A stretch of 64,000 nucleotides of DNA from Streptomyces sp. NBC_01198 (lineage in GTDB: Bacteria; Actinomycetota; Actinomycetes; Streptomycetales; Streptomycetaceae): positions 5,153,001 through 5,217,000 of the forward strand of contig NZ_CP108568.1 in assembly GCF_036010485.1 (NCBI RefSeq), read 5' to 3'. Below the pieces are notes generated by a model, which saw only the letters and a list, made by a program, of their open reading frames with translations, made no database searches and had not been told where the DNA came from. Numbering within the stretch: the stretch's first letter is position 1; every line of letters begins with the position of its first letter. Below are positions 53,009 to 60,983 of the stretch, in pieces. A program made the translations under genes and the position numbers.

Positions 53009-54400
53009 TCAGCAGTGGACGCCGGTCGCGGGTGTCAGGGTCACGCCCTTGGGCGGTGTGGTGGGCGGGGCCACCGGGACGCCGGGCGCGGTGAAGTCGG
53101 CGCCCAGGGTCAGCGTCATGTTCGCCCGTGGCGCCGCGTCCTTCGTGCCGGGGATCAGCGCGGAGGCGGGCAGGCCCATCATGGCGGCCAGCGAGCGGGC
53201 CTGGTCGGCCTGGTTCGGCGCGTACTGCAGGGTGGTTCTCGCCGCCCTGCCATGGGCGTCGCCGCCGTTGGTGGTGCGGTCGGCGCCCTGGGCGTTCTGC
53301 AACCAGCCCAGCACGTCCTGCGAGGCGCCGAAGACCCCGGTGCCGTTGTAGATCAGCACCCGGGTGTCGTGATGGGTCGCCCTCGGGCCGACCAGCTTCG
53401 GATCGACCGCCGGCGGGTGGTCGGGGGACAGCGACACGTCGTGCGCCATCAGGGCGTACAGCTGCGCGGCCTTGGCCGTGTCGGCGACCGGCGGTGTGGC
53501 GCCGCTCTTGACCGGCACCGTCACGAAGGTCACATGCGCCGGATCGGCGGTGCCCATGGCGTCGGCGAGCGCGCCCAGCGCCTTCTGCGTGCCGATCGGG
53601 GTGTCCGTGGTGAGCGTGGAAGGAGCGGTACGTGCCAGCGCCGTCAGGGTCCGCGGGTCGGCCAGGGTGCGGTCCACGCACAGGTCCGCGGACGTGACCC
53701 CGCTCGACGCGGCCTTCGCCGCCGCGTAGTCGACCAGCACCACATGGTCCACCGGCAGCCCGGTGAGCTGCTTGGCCGCCCGCAGCGCGCAGCCGGGGCC
53801 GCGCCCGGTCAGCGCGGCGGAGAACGGCTGCCCGGAGGCGCCCTTGACCGTGGCGCCCCCGACCGGGCAGTCGGGGATGTCGGTCACCAGTGCCGGCGGG
53901 ATGCCCAGCGCCGTCGCGTTGCCGCGGTCCGCGGCCAGGTGGAGCAGGACGGCGGCGTCGGTGGGCTTGCTGCTGAGCACCAGGACGTTCATCGCACCGG
54001 CGTGCACCGGGTCCTTGCTGCCGGCGGCCCCGACGTCGACGGTGTGGATCGCGGGACCGTCGCCCTGCCGCTGCGCGACGATCCCCGCGATCACCCCCGC
54101 GACCAGCACGGCGCAGGTCGCCCCGACGCCCCACGTCACGGCGGGCGGCCTGTGTGGCTTGGCCTTGCGGCGGCGCGAACCCGCGGCCGGGGCGGCGGCC
54201 CGCCGCCCGCCGCGGCCACCGCGGGCGGCCGGCGTGCGAACGGGGGCCGCCCTCGCCGGCCGCGCCGGTACGGGATCGGGCGGCGCAGACACCTGCACCG
54301 GCTCCGACGGCGCGTCAAGACGCAGCTCGTACCGGCCGGTCACCGGGTCAAGGACCCACTGGTCGGCCGGGTCGACGTAGCCGGACTCCTCGGTGTCCAC
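53009..54400 (-). CDS. degenerate LCP family protein 5 (likely pseudoenzyme)
   Basis: A 463-residue paralogue of LCP 4. The shared N-terminal motif DPADQWVLDPVTGRYELR, a membrane helix (WGVGATCAVLVAGVIAGIVA) and the C-terminal LytR_C domain (VLIYNGTGVFGASQDVLGWL) are all kept. The LCP core is eroded: VLVLSSKPTDAAVLLHL has lost the GxDxR motif and the Arg of R-x-D, and SIPRD reads GIPPA. The segment that should contain the YVRxRH...DxxRxxRQQ motif is missing altogether. It cannot be an ordinary LCP ligase, but its reading frame is intact, so a scaffold or regulatory role is possible. Confidence 0.82.
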   Translation of the reverse strand: MDTEESGYVDPADQWVLDPVTGRYELRLDAPSEPVQVSAPPDPVPARPARAAPVRTPAARGGRGGRRAAAPAAGSRRRKAKPHRPPAVTWGVGATCAVLVAGVIAGIVAQRQGDGPAIHTVDVGAAGSKDPVHAGAMNVLVLSSKPTDAAVLLHLAADRGNATALGIPPALVTDIPDCPVGGATVKGASGQPFSAALTGRGPGCALRAAKQLTGLPVDHVVLVDYAAAKAASSGVTSADLCVDRTLADPRTLTALARTAPSTLTTDTPIGTQKALGALADAMGTADPAHVTFVTVPVKSGATPPVADTAKAAQLYALMAHDVSLSPDHPPAVDPKLVGPRATHHDTRVLIYNGTGVFGASQDVLGWLQNAQGADRTTNGGDAHGRAARTTLQYAPNQADQARSLAAMMGLPASALIPGTKDAAPRANMTLTLGADFTAPGVPVAPPTTPPKGVTLTPATGVHC

Positions 54401-54452
54401 GGTCGATCGGCCCCTCCATCCACGGTGCTGGCGGAGGGCTCACCATAGTTCA

Positions 54453-55640
54453 TCAGGCATTGCCGCAGATGTCGGCATCGGCGGTCGTCCCCCGGTAGGT
54501 GGGTGCCGGAGTGTTTTTCGTACCGCCCGGGGCCGGGGTGCCGGTGGCGCCCGGCTTCCCGCTGTCCGGGTGCCCGTCCGGCGTCACGGCCACCGCCGCG
54601 TCGTCGCGCAGCGCCGCGAAGAGCCGGTCGGCGTCGGGCTGCACCAGCTGGTCGCGGTTGTGGTCCTGCGTGTACTGCTCCCGCGGCACGGTCAGGAAGC
54701 GCAGCTGCCCGGCGGGGATCCGCTGGATGTCCCGCGCCAGGCCGTACAGCTCGCTGAGCGAGTCCAGGCCGGGGTCCGCGGTCAGCGAGGAGGTCGCGGC
54801 GGACAGCACCGGGTAGACCTTCGTCGGGTTGAGCAGCACCCCGTTGCTGCTGACCTTGGAGAACAGCGAGCCGAGGAAGCCCTGCTGGCGGTCCATGCGC
54901 TCGGTGTCGCTGCCGTCGCCGAAGCCGTGCCTGGCCCGTACGTAGCCGAGTGCCTGCTCGCCGTTCAGCGTCTGGCGCCCGGCCGGCAGATCGAGATGCG
55001 CCTTCGTGTCGTGCACCGGCTCGGCCAGGCACACGTCGACGCCGTTGACGGCGTTCACGATCTTCTTGAACCCGGAGAAGTCCACGATCAGGTGATGGTC
55101 GATCCGGATCCCGGTCATGTCCTCGACCGTGCGGATCGTGCAGGCGGCGCCGCCGAACTCGAACGCCCAGTTGAACTGCTCGAACCGCGGCTCGGTCTTG
55201 CCCCCGCCGGGCTTGGCGCAGCTCGGCACGTGCGCCATCAGGTCGCGCGGGATGCTCATCGCCGTCGCACTGTGCCGGTCCGCGGCGAGGTGCAGCAGGA
55301 TCGCGGTGTCCGAGCGCTGCGTGCCGCTGTCCTCGCCGTACTTCTCGTTGCCGTCACCGCGGTTGTCCGAACCCAGCAGCAGGATGTTCTCCGCCGACGT
55401 CGGCCCCTCCGTCGGCCGCTCCGACGCGTGCACCTTCAGCTCGGTCTCGGTCGTCCTGTCCGTGGTGATGTTGCCGTCGAGCCGGTGGTACAGGAACCAG
55501 ATGCCACCGGCCAGCGCCAGCACGAGCAGGGCGGTGGCCGCCGAAAGTATCTTGAGCCACCGGTAGTTCCGCTGCGGCGGCACCGGATCCGTAGGTTCCT
55601 CCTCCGGAGGCTCTGCTGACGTCGTCACGTCTCCGCCCAT
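54453..55640 (-). CDS. LCP family protein 6 (no LytR_C domain)
   Basis: A 395-residue LCP protein with a short acidic N-terminus, one membrane helix (ILSAATALLVLALAGGIWFLY) and a fully canonical domain: ILLLGSDNRGDG, QRSDTAILLHL, AMSIPRDLMAHVP, VNGVDVCLAEP, and YVRARHGFGDGSDTERMDRQ. The C-terminal tail is Pro/Gly/Thr-rich without a LytR_C domain. It is the first of the minus-strand run 54453-49191 and is probably transcribed together with LCP 5, 52 bp downstream. GGGATGGGCGG lies before the start; ribosome site weak. Confidence 0.88.
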   Translation of the reverse strand: MGGDVTTSAEPPEEEPTDPVPPQRNYRWLKILSAATALLVLALAGGIWFLYHRLDGNITTDRTTETELKVHASERPTEGPTSAENILLLGSDNRGDGNEKYGEDSGTQRSDTAILLHLAADRHSATAMSIPRDLMAHVPSCAKPGGGKTEPRFEQFNWAFEFGGAACTIRTVEDMTGIRIDHHLIVDFSGFKKIVNAVNGVDVCLAEPVHDTKAHLDLPAGRQTLNGEQALGYVRARHGFGDGSDTERMDRQQGFLGSLFSKVSSNGVLLNPTKVYPVLSAATSSLTADPGLDSLSELYGLARDIQRIPAGQLRFLTVPREQYTQDHNRDQLVQPDADRLFAALRDDAAVAVTPDGHPDSGKPGATGTPAPGGTKNTPAPTYRGTTADADICGNA

Positions 55641-55726
55641 CCCTCATCCGTGCGGCGCCCCGAGCTCGTCTGCCCGCACGCCACTCGTTCAGACAGTCGA
55701 TTCCGCCGCTTGGTTGCCTCCCCACC

Positions 55727-56115
55727 CCGACAAGCCCCAACGGCGGGGAGGCCGAAAGCTCACGCCAGGGGGCACCCCCTCAGGGGCGCGGGGAACTGCG
55801 CGCGCAACCCCAACGGCGCGGAGGCTGAAAGCCCACCGCAAGTGGCACCCCGTCAGGGGCGCGAGGAACGGCGCGACAAGCCACGACGCCGCGGAGGCCG
55901 AAGGCTCACGCCAAGGGGGCACCCCCTCAGGGGCGCGGGGAACCGCGCGCGCAACCCCAAGGGCGGGGAGGCCGCCCACCGCAAGTGGCACCCCCTGAGG
56001 GGGGGAACTGCGCGACAAGCCCCGACGGCGGGGAGGCCGAAGCCCACCGCAAGTGGCACCCCGTCAGGGGCGCGAGGAACCGCGCGACAACCCCCGGGCG
56101 CCGACCGGGAAAGCC
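55727..56115. repeat. five-copy tandem array of a ~70-bp intergenic repeat
   Basis: Units beginning GGCACCCC start at 55771, 55844, 55918, 55987 and 56055, after a partial unit from 55727. Each carries CAGGGGCGCG and then GGAACTGCGCG or a close variant. Periods are 73, 74, 69 and 68 bp. Related sequences are scattered singly through Streptomyces genomes as I recall; tandem arrays are less common. CCCCTCAGGGG and CGCG...CGCG pairings could fold each unit into hairpins. The array fills the gap between LCP 6 and the TIGR03089 gene. Confidence 0.75.
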
Positions 56116-56117
56116 GG

Positions 56118-56873
56118 CTACACCGTGAGGGTGACCCGCTCAGTCGCCTCACGCGCCGCGAGGCCTTCGGCACTCAAAGCCGCAGCGTTCCGGCACAGCA
56201 CCGCCGACCCGCCCACCGCCAGCGGTGCGAAGAGCCCGGCCGCCAGGCCGGTCCAGTCGTCGAAGGGGAGCCGGGACAGCACCCGCGCCCCCGGCGCCAG
56301 CCGGTACGCCTCGGCCGCGGCGACGGCACGCTCCACCACCGCCCCGGCGGTCATCGTGCCCTCGCCGGCGAGTTCGAGCGCCGGCGAGCCCGCCCCGACC
56401 GGCGCGTACGGCACGAAGCGGTCGCCCTGCCCGGGCACCTCGACGGCGTAGTCGACGAAGCCCGCAGGCGCCTGCGGGAAGCGTCCGCCCAGCGGGCGCA
56501 GCGCCAACGCCACCCGCTCGCCGCCGCAGGCCCGCGCCTGCTCCAGCGTGTCGGGGCCGCTGACGACCAGGTCGGCCGACGCGGGGTCCGCGCCGGGCGC
56601 GACCACCACGCCGGTGGAGAAGCCGGCCAGCAGCCACACGGCCGTCTGCCAGTGCGCGGGCAGCAGCAGCGCGAGCCGGTCGCCGGGCTGCGCCCCCAAC
56701 TCGTCCTGGAGCAGATTCGCGGTCTTCGCCACCCAGTTCGCGAAGGTGGCGACCGACAGTTCGACCCGCTCACCCGTGGCGTCGTCGTAGAAGGTGATCA
56801 GCGGCCGCCCGGGGTCGCCGCGCAGGGCGGAGGCGAGCAGGCCGGCGGGGGTGTCCAGGGCGGGTGAGGTCAC
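56118..56873 (-). CDS. TIGR03089 family protein (adenylate-forming enzyme N-terminal-like)
   Basis: A 251-residue protein of the actinobacterial TIGR03089 family. It resembles only the N-terminal part of AMP-binding enzymes: PLITFYDDATGERVELSVAT opens the fold and NLLQDELGAQPGDRLALLLP continues it. The phosphate loop and C-terminal catalytic lid are absent, so adenylation is unlikely. The GTG at 56873 has TAGCCT seven bases upstream on its strand (leaderless). It is divergent from the AlkA-like gene across 52 bp. Confidence 0.8.
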   Translation of the reverse strand: MTSPALDTPAGLLASALRGDPGRPLITFYDDATGERVELSVATFANWVAKTANLLQDELGAQPGDRLALLLPAHWQTAVWLLAGFSTGVVVAPGADPASADLVVSGPDTLEQARACGGERVALALRPLGGRFPQAPAGFVDYAVEVPGQGDRFVPYAPVGAGSPALELAGEGTMTAGAVVERAVAAAEAYRLAPGARVLSRLPFDDWTGLAAGLFAPLAVGGSAVLCRNAAALSAEGLAAREATERVTLTV

Positions 56874-56925
56874 GCCGGCCAGGCTACCGGCCGGCCCGCG
56901 GACCGCGGCGACTACCCTCGTGCGG

Positions 56926-57888
56926 GTGCCCACACCTCGACCGCGCCTCACCGGCGGGATCCCCGCCCCCCGGCCGGAGCGGGGCCGTATCCGCACCTGG
57001 ACCCCGCAAGGCCCGCTGGACGTCCGCCGGACGCTCATGCCGCTGCGCCGCGGCCCGGGCGACCCGGCGTTCCGGGTCGACGCCGACGGCACGGTGTGGC
57101 GGGCCAGCCGTACGCCCGCGGGCGCCGGCACCCTGCGGCTGCGGGGCAGCGCGGCGGCCCTGGAGGCCGAGGCGTGGGGTCCTGGCGCGGAGTGGCTGCT
57201 CGACGCGCTGCCCGCGCTGCTGGGCGGCGACGACGACCCGTCGGCGTTCACCCCGCGGCACCGCGTCGTGCACGCGGCGCACCGGCGCCATCCGGGCCTG
57301 CGGCTGACCAGGACCGGGCTCGTACTCGAGGCGCTGATCCCCTCGGTGCTCGAACAGAAGGTGACCACGACGGAGGCCTATCGCGCCTGGCGGCTGCTGC
57401 TGCTCCAGCACGGCGAGCCGGCGCCCGGTCCCGCCGACCGGATGCGGGTGATGCCCGACGCGCGCGGGTGGGCGCGGGTGCCGTCGTGGGACTGGCACTG
57501 CGCCGGCGTGGACGACAAGCGGGCGTCCACGGTGATGCGGGCGGTGCGCCTGGGCGGCAGGCTGGACGCGCTGACGTCGCTGCCCGCGCAGGAGGCGGCG
57601 ACCCGGCTGCAGACCGTGACCGGCATAGGCCCGTGGACGGCCGCGGAGACGCTGCAGCGCAGCCATGGCGCCCCGGACGCGGTCACGGTCGGCGACCTGC
57701 ACCTGCCGCACCACATCGGCTACGCGCTGACCGGCGCGCGGCGGTCCGACGACGCCACGATGCTCGACCTGCTCGCCCCTTACGCGGGCCAGCGCCACCG
57801 GGCCGCCAGGCTGATCCTGCTGGCCGCCCCGAGCCCGCCCCGGCACGGGCCCCGCCTCGCCCCGAACCCGCCGACCCGCCACTCCTGA
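56926..57888 (+). CDS. AlkA-like DNA-3-methyladenine glycosylase
   Basis: A 320-residue HhH-GPD superfamily protein. The helix-hairpin-helix-Gly/Pro-Asp motif is TVTGIGPWTAAETLQRSHGA, with catalytic Asp in VTVGDLHLPHH. VLEALIPSVLEQKVTTTEAY is the family-typical VSQQ-equivalent region. An N-terminal AlkA-type beta region precedes. It should excise alkylated purines. TACCCT lies seven bases before the GTG at 56926, suggesting a leaderless message; a GTG at 56920 is the alternative. Confidence 0.85.
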   Translation: MPTPRPRLTGGIPAPRPERGRIRTWTPQGPLDVRRTLMPLRRGPGDPAFRVDADGTVWRASRTPAGAGTLRLRGSAAALEAEAWGPGAEWLLDALPALLGGDDDPSAFTPRHRVVHAAHRRHPGLRLTRTGLVLEALIPSVLEQKVTTTEAYRAWRLLLLQHGEPAPGPADRMRVMPDARGWARVPSWDWHCAGVDDKRASTVMRAVRLGGRLDALTSLPAQEAATRLQTVTGIGPWTAAETLQRSHGAPDAVTVGDLHLPHHIGYALTGARRSDDATMLDLLAPYAGQRHRAARLILLAAPSPPRHGPRLAPNPPTRHS

Positions 57889-57964
57889 TCCGCCCGGCCC
57901 GCCCGGGCGCTGGCCGCGCTGCCCGGGGGACCGCTGGCCGGCGCAGGCCGCCGGCCAGGGCACC

Positions 57965-59281
57965 TCAGCGCACCGCGATGAAGGCGTCCGCCCCGCGCGG
58001 CGCCCGCGGCGGTGGCGTGGAGGCCGGGCGGCCGATGGCCACCGCGCCCATCGGGTCCCAGTTCGGCGGCAGGTCGAGCACCGCGCGCACCGCGTCCCGG
58101 CAGAACATCGTGGACGACACCCAGGCGGAGCCGAGCTGCTCGCCGGCCAGCGCGACCAGGAAGTTCTGCACCCCGGCGCCGGCGGCGACCACGAACATCT
58201 CGCGTTCCGCCGCCGCCCGCCGGGCGTCGGGGTAGCTGTGGGAGCCGTCGGCGACCAGGCAGGGCACCGCGAGATACGGCGCCCGGCGCAGGACGTCGCC
58301 GCGCCGCAGCCGCTTGCTGACGCTCTCCTCGGAGAAGCCGTCCCGCCGCAGGTCCGCCGCCCAGGCGTCACGCATGGCGTCGAGCAGCCGCTCGCGCACC
58401 TCGGGCGTCTCCAGCAGCACGAAACGCCAGGGCGTGGTGTGGTGCGGCGCGGGCGCGGTCACCGCGAGGGCGACGGCCCGCCGTACGGCCGCGGGGTCCA
58501 CCGGCTCGCCGGTGAAGTCGCGCACGGTGCGCCGCAGCGACACCGCCTCCCGTACGGCCTCCGACGTGCCGAGCCGGAACATGTCGTCGGCGGCCCTGCG
58601 CACCAGCGCCCTGGCCCCGGGGTCGGCCGCGTCATCGGTGTCCCGGGGGAGTACCACGCCGGGCAGGCCGCGGACCACGGCGACCGGGCGGCCGGTCGCC
58701 TTGCCCTTGACCAGGTCGCCGGCCGCGGCCAGCTCGTCTGCGGTGGCGGTCACGGTCATCTGCAGCGGATTGCCGTGGGAGTCCTGCCCGCCGCGCAGGT
58801 CGTCGAGCACGGCCACCCCGGCGGCGCCGATCGCCACGTCTGTGAGCCCTTCGCGCCACGGCCGGCCGAAGGTGTCGGTGACGACGACCCCGACATTGAC
58901 GCCGAGGTCGTCGCGCAGCGCCGCCCTGATCCGGCGGGCGGAGCCGTCGGGGTCCTCGGGCAGCAGCAGGACGGTGCCGGGCGCGGTGTTGGACGCGTCG
59001 ACGCCGGCCGCGGCCATCACGAAGCCGTGCCGGGTCTCGACGATCCTGGTCGGCCCGCGGCGCGCCACCAGCCGTACGGCCTCGGCGTCGATCGCGGCCT
59101 CCCGGTCGTCGGCGCGGATCAGCCGGCCCTCGGCCTTGCTGACGATCTTGGAGGTGACCAGCAGGACGTCGCCGTCGGCCAGCTCGACCCCGGTGGCGGC
59201 GATGAGCTTGCCGAGGTCCGCGCCGGGCTGCACCTCGCCGATGCCCTCGGGGGCGAAGACCTCGAAGCGTGCCGCGCTCAC
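57965..59281 (-). CDS. fbiB: bifunctional coenzyme F420-0:L-glutamate ligase / dehydro-F420 reductase
   Basis: A 438-residue two-domain enzyme. The N-terminal CofE-type ligase (about 1-245) adds glutamates to F420-0: motifs DVLLVTSKIVSKAEGRLI and VVVTDTFGRPWREGLTDVAI. The C-terminal nitroreductase-fold domain (about 255-435; SLRRTVRDFTGEPVDPAAVR, FCRDAVRAVLDLPPNWDPMG) reduces dehydro-F420-0 with FMN. The GTG start overlaps the fbiA stop (GTGA), so the pair is coupled. F420 genes fbiC and fbiD are not in this window. Confidence 0.94.
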   Translation of the reverse strand: MSAARFEVFAPEGIGEVQPGADLGKLIAATGVELADGDVLLVTSKIVSKAEGRLIRADDREAAIDAEAVRLVARRGPTRIVETRHGFVMAAAGVDASNTAPGTVLLLPEDPDGSARRIRAALRDDLGVNVGVVVTDTFGRPWREGLTDVAIGAAGVAVLDDLRGGQDSHGNPLQMTVTATADELAAAGDLVKGKATGRPVAVVRGLPGVVLPRDTDDAADPGARALVRRAADDMFRLGTSEAVREAVSLRRTVRDFTGEPVDPAAVRRAVALAVTAPAPHHTTPWRFVLLETPEVRERLLDAMRDAWAADLRRDGFSEESVSKRLRRGDVLRRAPYLAVPCLVADGSHSYPDARRAAAEREMFVVAAGAGVQNFLVALAGEQLGSAWVSSTMFCRDAVRAVLDLPPNWDPMGAVAIGRPASTPPPRAPRGADAFIAVR

Positions 59282-60234
59282 GCGCGCACCTCCTCGGCCA
59301 GCGTCAGCGCCTCCTGCGCCATGCGGGTGGTGGCGTCGAGGCCGGTCATCAGCAGCGGGACCGCCCGGCAGCGGATGCCGGCCGCCTCGACCTCCTCGAC
59401 GGCGCCCGCGTCGACGGTGTCCACCAGCCAGCCGTCGAGCAGCCCCGAGCCGTAGTGCGCGGCGACCGCGGCGGCGGTGGACTCCACGCCGACCGCGGCC
59501 AGCACCTTGTCCGCCATGCCGCGCACCGGTGCGTCGCCGACGATCGGTGACAGGCCCACGACCGGCACCCCTGCCTCGGCGATCGCCTCGCGCACCCCCG
59601 GCACGGCCAGGATCGTGCCGATGCTCACCACCGGATTGGACGGGGGGAAGACGATGACGTCGGCCGCGCCGATCGCTTCGAGCACCCCGGGCGCGGGCTT
59701 GGCGGCCTCGGCCCCGACCGGTACGACGGCGTGCGCCGGGACCGCGGCGCGCAGCCGTACCCAATATTCCTGGAAGTGGATCGCCTTGCGCTCGCCGCCG
59801 GTCTCGACCAGCACATGGGTCTCGATCCGGTCGTCCGACATCGGGATCAGCCGGACGCCGGGATTCCAGCGGGCGCACAGCGCTTCGGTGACGGCGCTGA
59901 GCGGATAGCCGGCGGCCAGCATCTGGGTCCGCACGATATGGGTGGCGAAGTCCCGGTCGCCCAGGCCGAACCACTCGGGTCCGACCCCGTACGCGGCCAG
60001 CTCCTCCTTCACGGTGAAGGTCTCCTCGGCCCGGCCCCAGCCCTGCTCCTCGTGGATGCCGCCGCCCAGCGTGTACATCACGGTGTCGAGGTCGGGGCAG
60101 ACCTTCAAGCCGAACAGATGGATGTCGTCTCCGGTGTTGCCGATGACGGTGATCTCCGCCTCCGGCGCCGCTGCCAGCAAGCCGCGCAGAAAGCGCGCCC
60201 CGCCGATTCCTCCGGCCAGAACCACGATTCGCAT
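59278..60234 (-). CDS. fbiA: 2-phospho-L-lactate / phosphoenolpyruvate transferase
   Basis: A 318-residue CofD-family enzyme that joins the activated 3-carbon guanylate to Fo, making dehydro-F420-0. The nucleotide-binding start VVLAGGIGGARFLRGLLAA and the family block GNTGDDIHLFGLKVCPDLDT are clear, as is FPPSNPVVSIGTILAVPGVR. Upstream CAGACT seven bases before the ATG resembles a leaderless -10. It is translationally coupled to fbiB. Confidence 0.95.
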   Translation of the reverse strand: MRIVVLAGGIGGARFLRGLLAAAPEAEITVIGNTGDDIHLFGLKVCPDLDTVMYTLGGGIHEEQGWGRAEETFTVKEELAAYGVGPEWFGLGDRDFATHIVRTQMLAAGYPLSAVTEALCARWNPGVRLIPMSDDRIETHVLVETGGERKAIHFQEYWVRLRAAVPAHAVVPVGAEAAKPAPGVLEAIGAADVIVFPPSNPVVSIGTILAVPGVREAIAEAGVPVVGLSPIVGDAPVRGMADKVLAAVGVESTAAAVAAHYGSGLLDGWLVDTVDAGAVEEVEAAGIRCRAVPLLMTGLDATTRMAQEALTLAEEVRA

Positions 60235-60290
60235 GGGTCCCAGTCTGTCAGCCGCTGAGGCGGCCCCTGCGGCCGCTCCCCGCCGTGCGG

Positions 60291-60809
60291 CTACCTCGCC
60301 GAGCGCGCCGGGACCTCGGCCGCCGCCCTCGCGGGGGAGGTGCAGGCGTGCGGCGTCATCTCGGTGAGGCCGGGGAAGTACACGTGCAGGCTGACCGCGG
60401 GCTCCAGGCTGTCATTGACGACCTCGTGCACGTAGCCGGGTGCGAAGGCGCGCTGGCCGCCGCCGGCGAGGCCGCGGACGGTCTCGCCGTGCGAGCCGAG
60501 CGCGCGTTCGCGCAGCGCGCCCCGCAGGACGGTGAGCACGCCCGACGAACCGCCGTGGTCGTGGAGGCCGCTGCTCTGGCCGGGGAGCCAGCTGAGCAGC
60601 CACACCTCGTAGCCGGGGCCGGTCTGCAGGCGGGCGTACCAGCGGGTGGTGGCGTCGTAGCGCACCAGGGGGGCCCACCGCCCGTGGTCGGCGGCGATGG
60701 AGCGGGCGAGTCCGGCGAACTCCGCCACGGTGGCCGGGTGTTGCGGCACCGGGGGGAGGAGGTGGGGCAGGGCGAGCGGGTCACCGGCGATGGAGACGTC
60801 GGAGTACAT
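60291..60809 (-). CDS. cysteine dioxygenase family protein (cupin)
   Basis: A 172-residue cupin of the cysteine dioxygenase family, which oxidises cysteine to cysteine sulfinate. The first iron-ligand motif SGLHDHGGSSGVLTVLRGAL gives His83 and His85, and His128 in YVHEVVND is the third. Arg residues in RWYARLQTGP match the substrate carboxylate binder. AGGGAC lies eight bases before the ATG. A 32-codon Cys-rich upstream ORF and a hairpin precede it, so expression probably responds to cysteinyl-tRNA supply. Confidence 0.87.
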   Translation of the reverse strand: MYSDVSIAGDPLALPHLLPPVPQHPATVAEFAGLARSIAADHGRWAPLVRYDATTRWYARLQTGPGYEVWLLSWLPGQSSGLHDHGGSSGVLTVLRGALRERALGSHGETVRGLAGGGQRAFAPGYVHEVVNDSLEPAVSLHVYFPGLTEMTPHACTSPARAAAEVPARSAR

Positions 60810-60851
60810 GAAGGTGTGTCCCTGGGGGTGTGCGCGAGTGGCGGGCGGTGC

Positions 60852-60874
60852 CGGGACCGGAAGGACGGGTCCCG
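60852..60874 (-). promoter_or_regulatory. leader hairpin between the Cys-rich ORF and cysteine dioxygenase
   Basis: CGGGACC (60874-60868 on the minus strand) pairs perfectly with GGTCCCG (60858-60852), 7 bp with a 9-nt loop, ten bases after the ORF stop. The second arm contains GTCCC, which can instead pair with GGGAC in the ribosome site of the dioxygenase (60818-60822). The two pairings exclude each other, as in an attenuator. Confidence 0.5.
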
Positions 60875-60884
60875 AGCAGGGGGC

Positions 60885-60983
60885 TCAGCGACAGCGGCAG
60901 GGACAACAACAGCTCTGTGCGAGCGCGACGCAGCAGGACTCGCGACGGCGGGTCCGGTAGGGCGCGTGATGCTCGACGGGCAT
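60885..60983 (-). CDS. Cys-rich leader peptide upstream of cysteine dioxygenase
   Basis: A 32-codon ORF, ATG at 60983 and TGA at 60885. Seven cysteines fall in the last 16 residues: Cys17, 18, 25, 26, 27, 29 and 31 (ESCCVALAQSCCCPCRCR). Nothing else in the peptide looks structural; the first half is Arg/His-rich. A TTGACA (61015-61020) lies 31 bases before the ATG, and the transcript could start at or near it, making the ORF leaderless. The ORF stops 75 bp before the dioxygenase start. Polycysteine leaders that sense cysteine through ribosome stalling are known in mycobacteria. Confidence 0.75.
   Translation of the reverse strand: MPVEHHAPYRTRRRESCCVALAQSCCCPCRCR

Noticed and set aside
55727..56115. 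The ~70-bp repeat array as a CRISPR array
   Set aside because: There are no unique spacers between short repeats; the whole unit repeats, and no cas gene is nearby.
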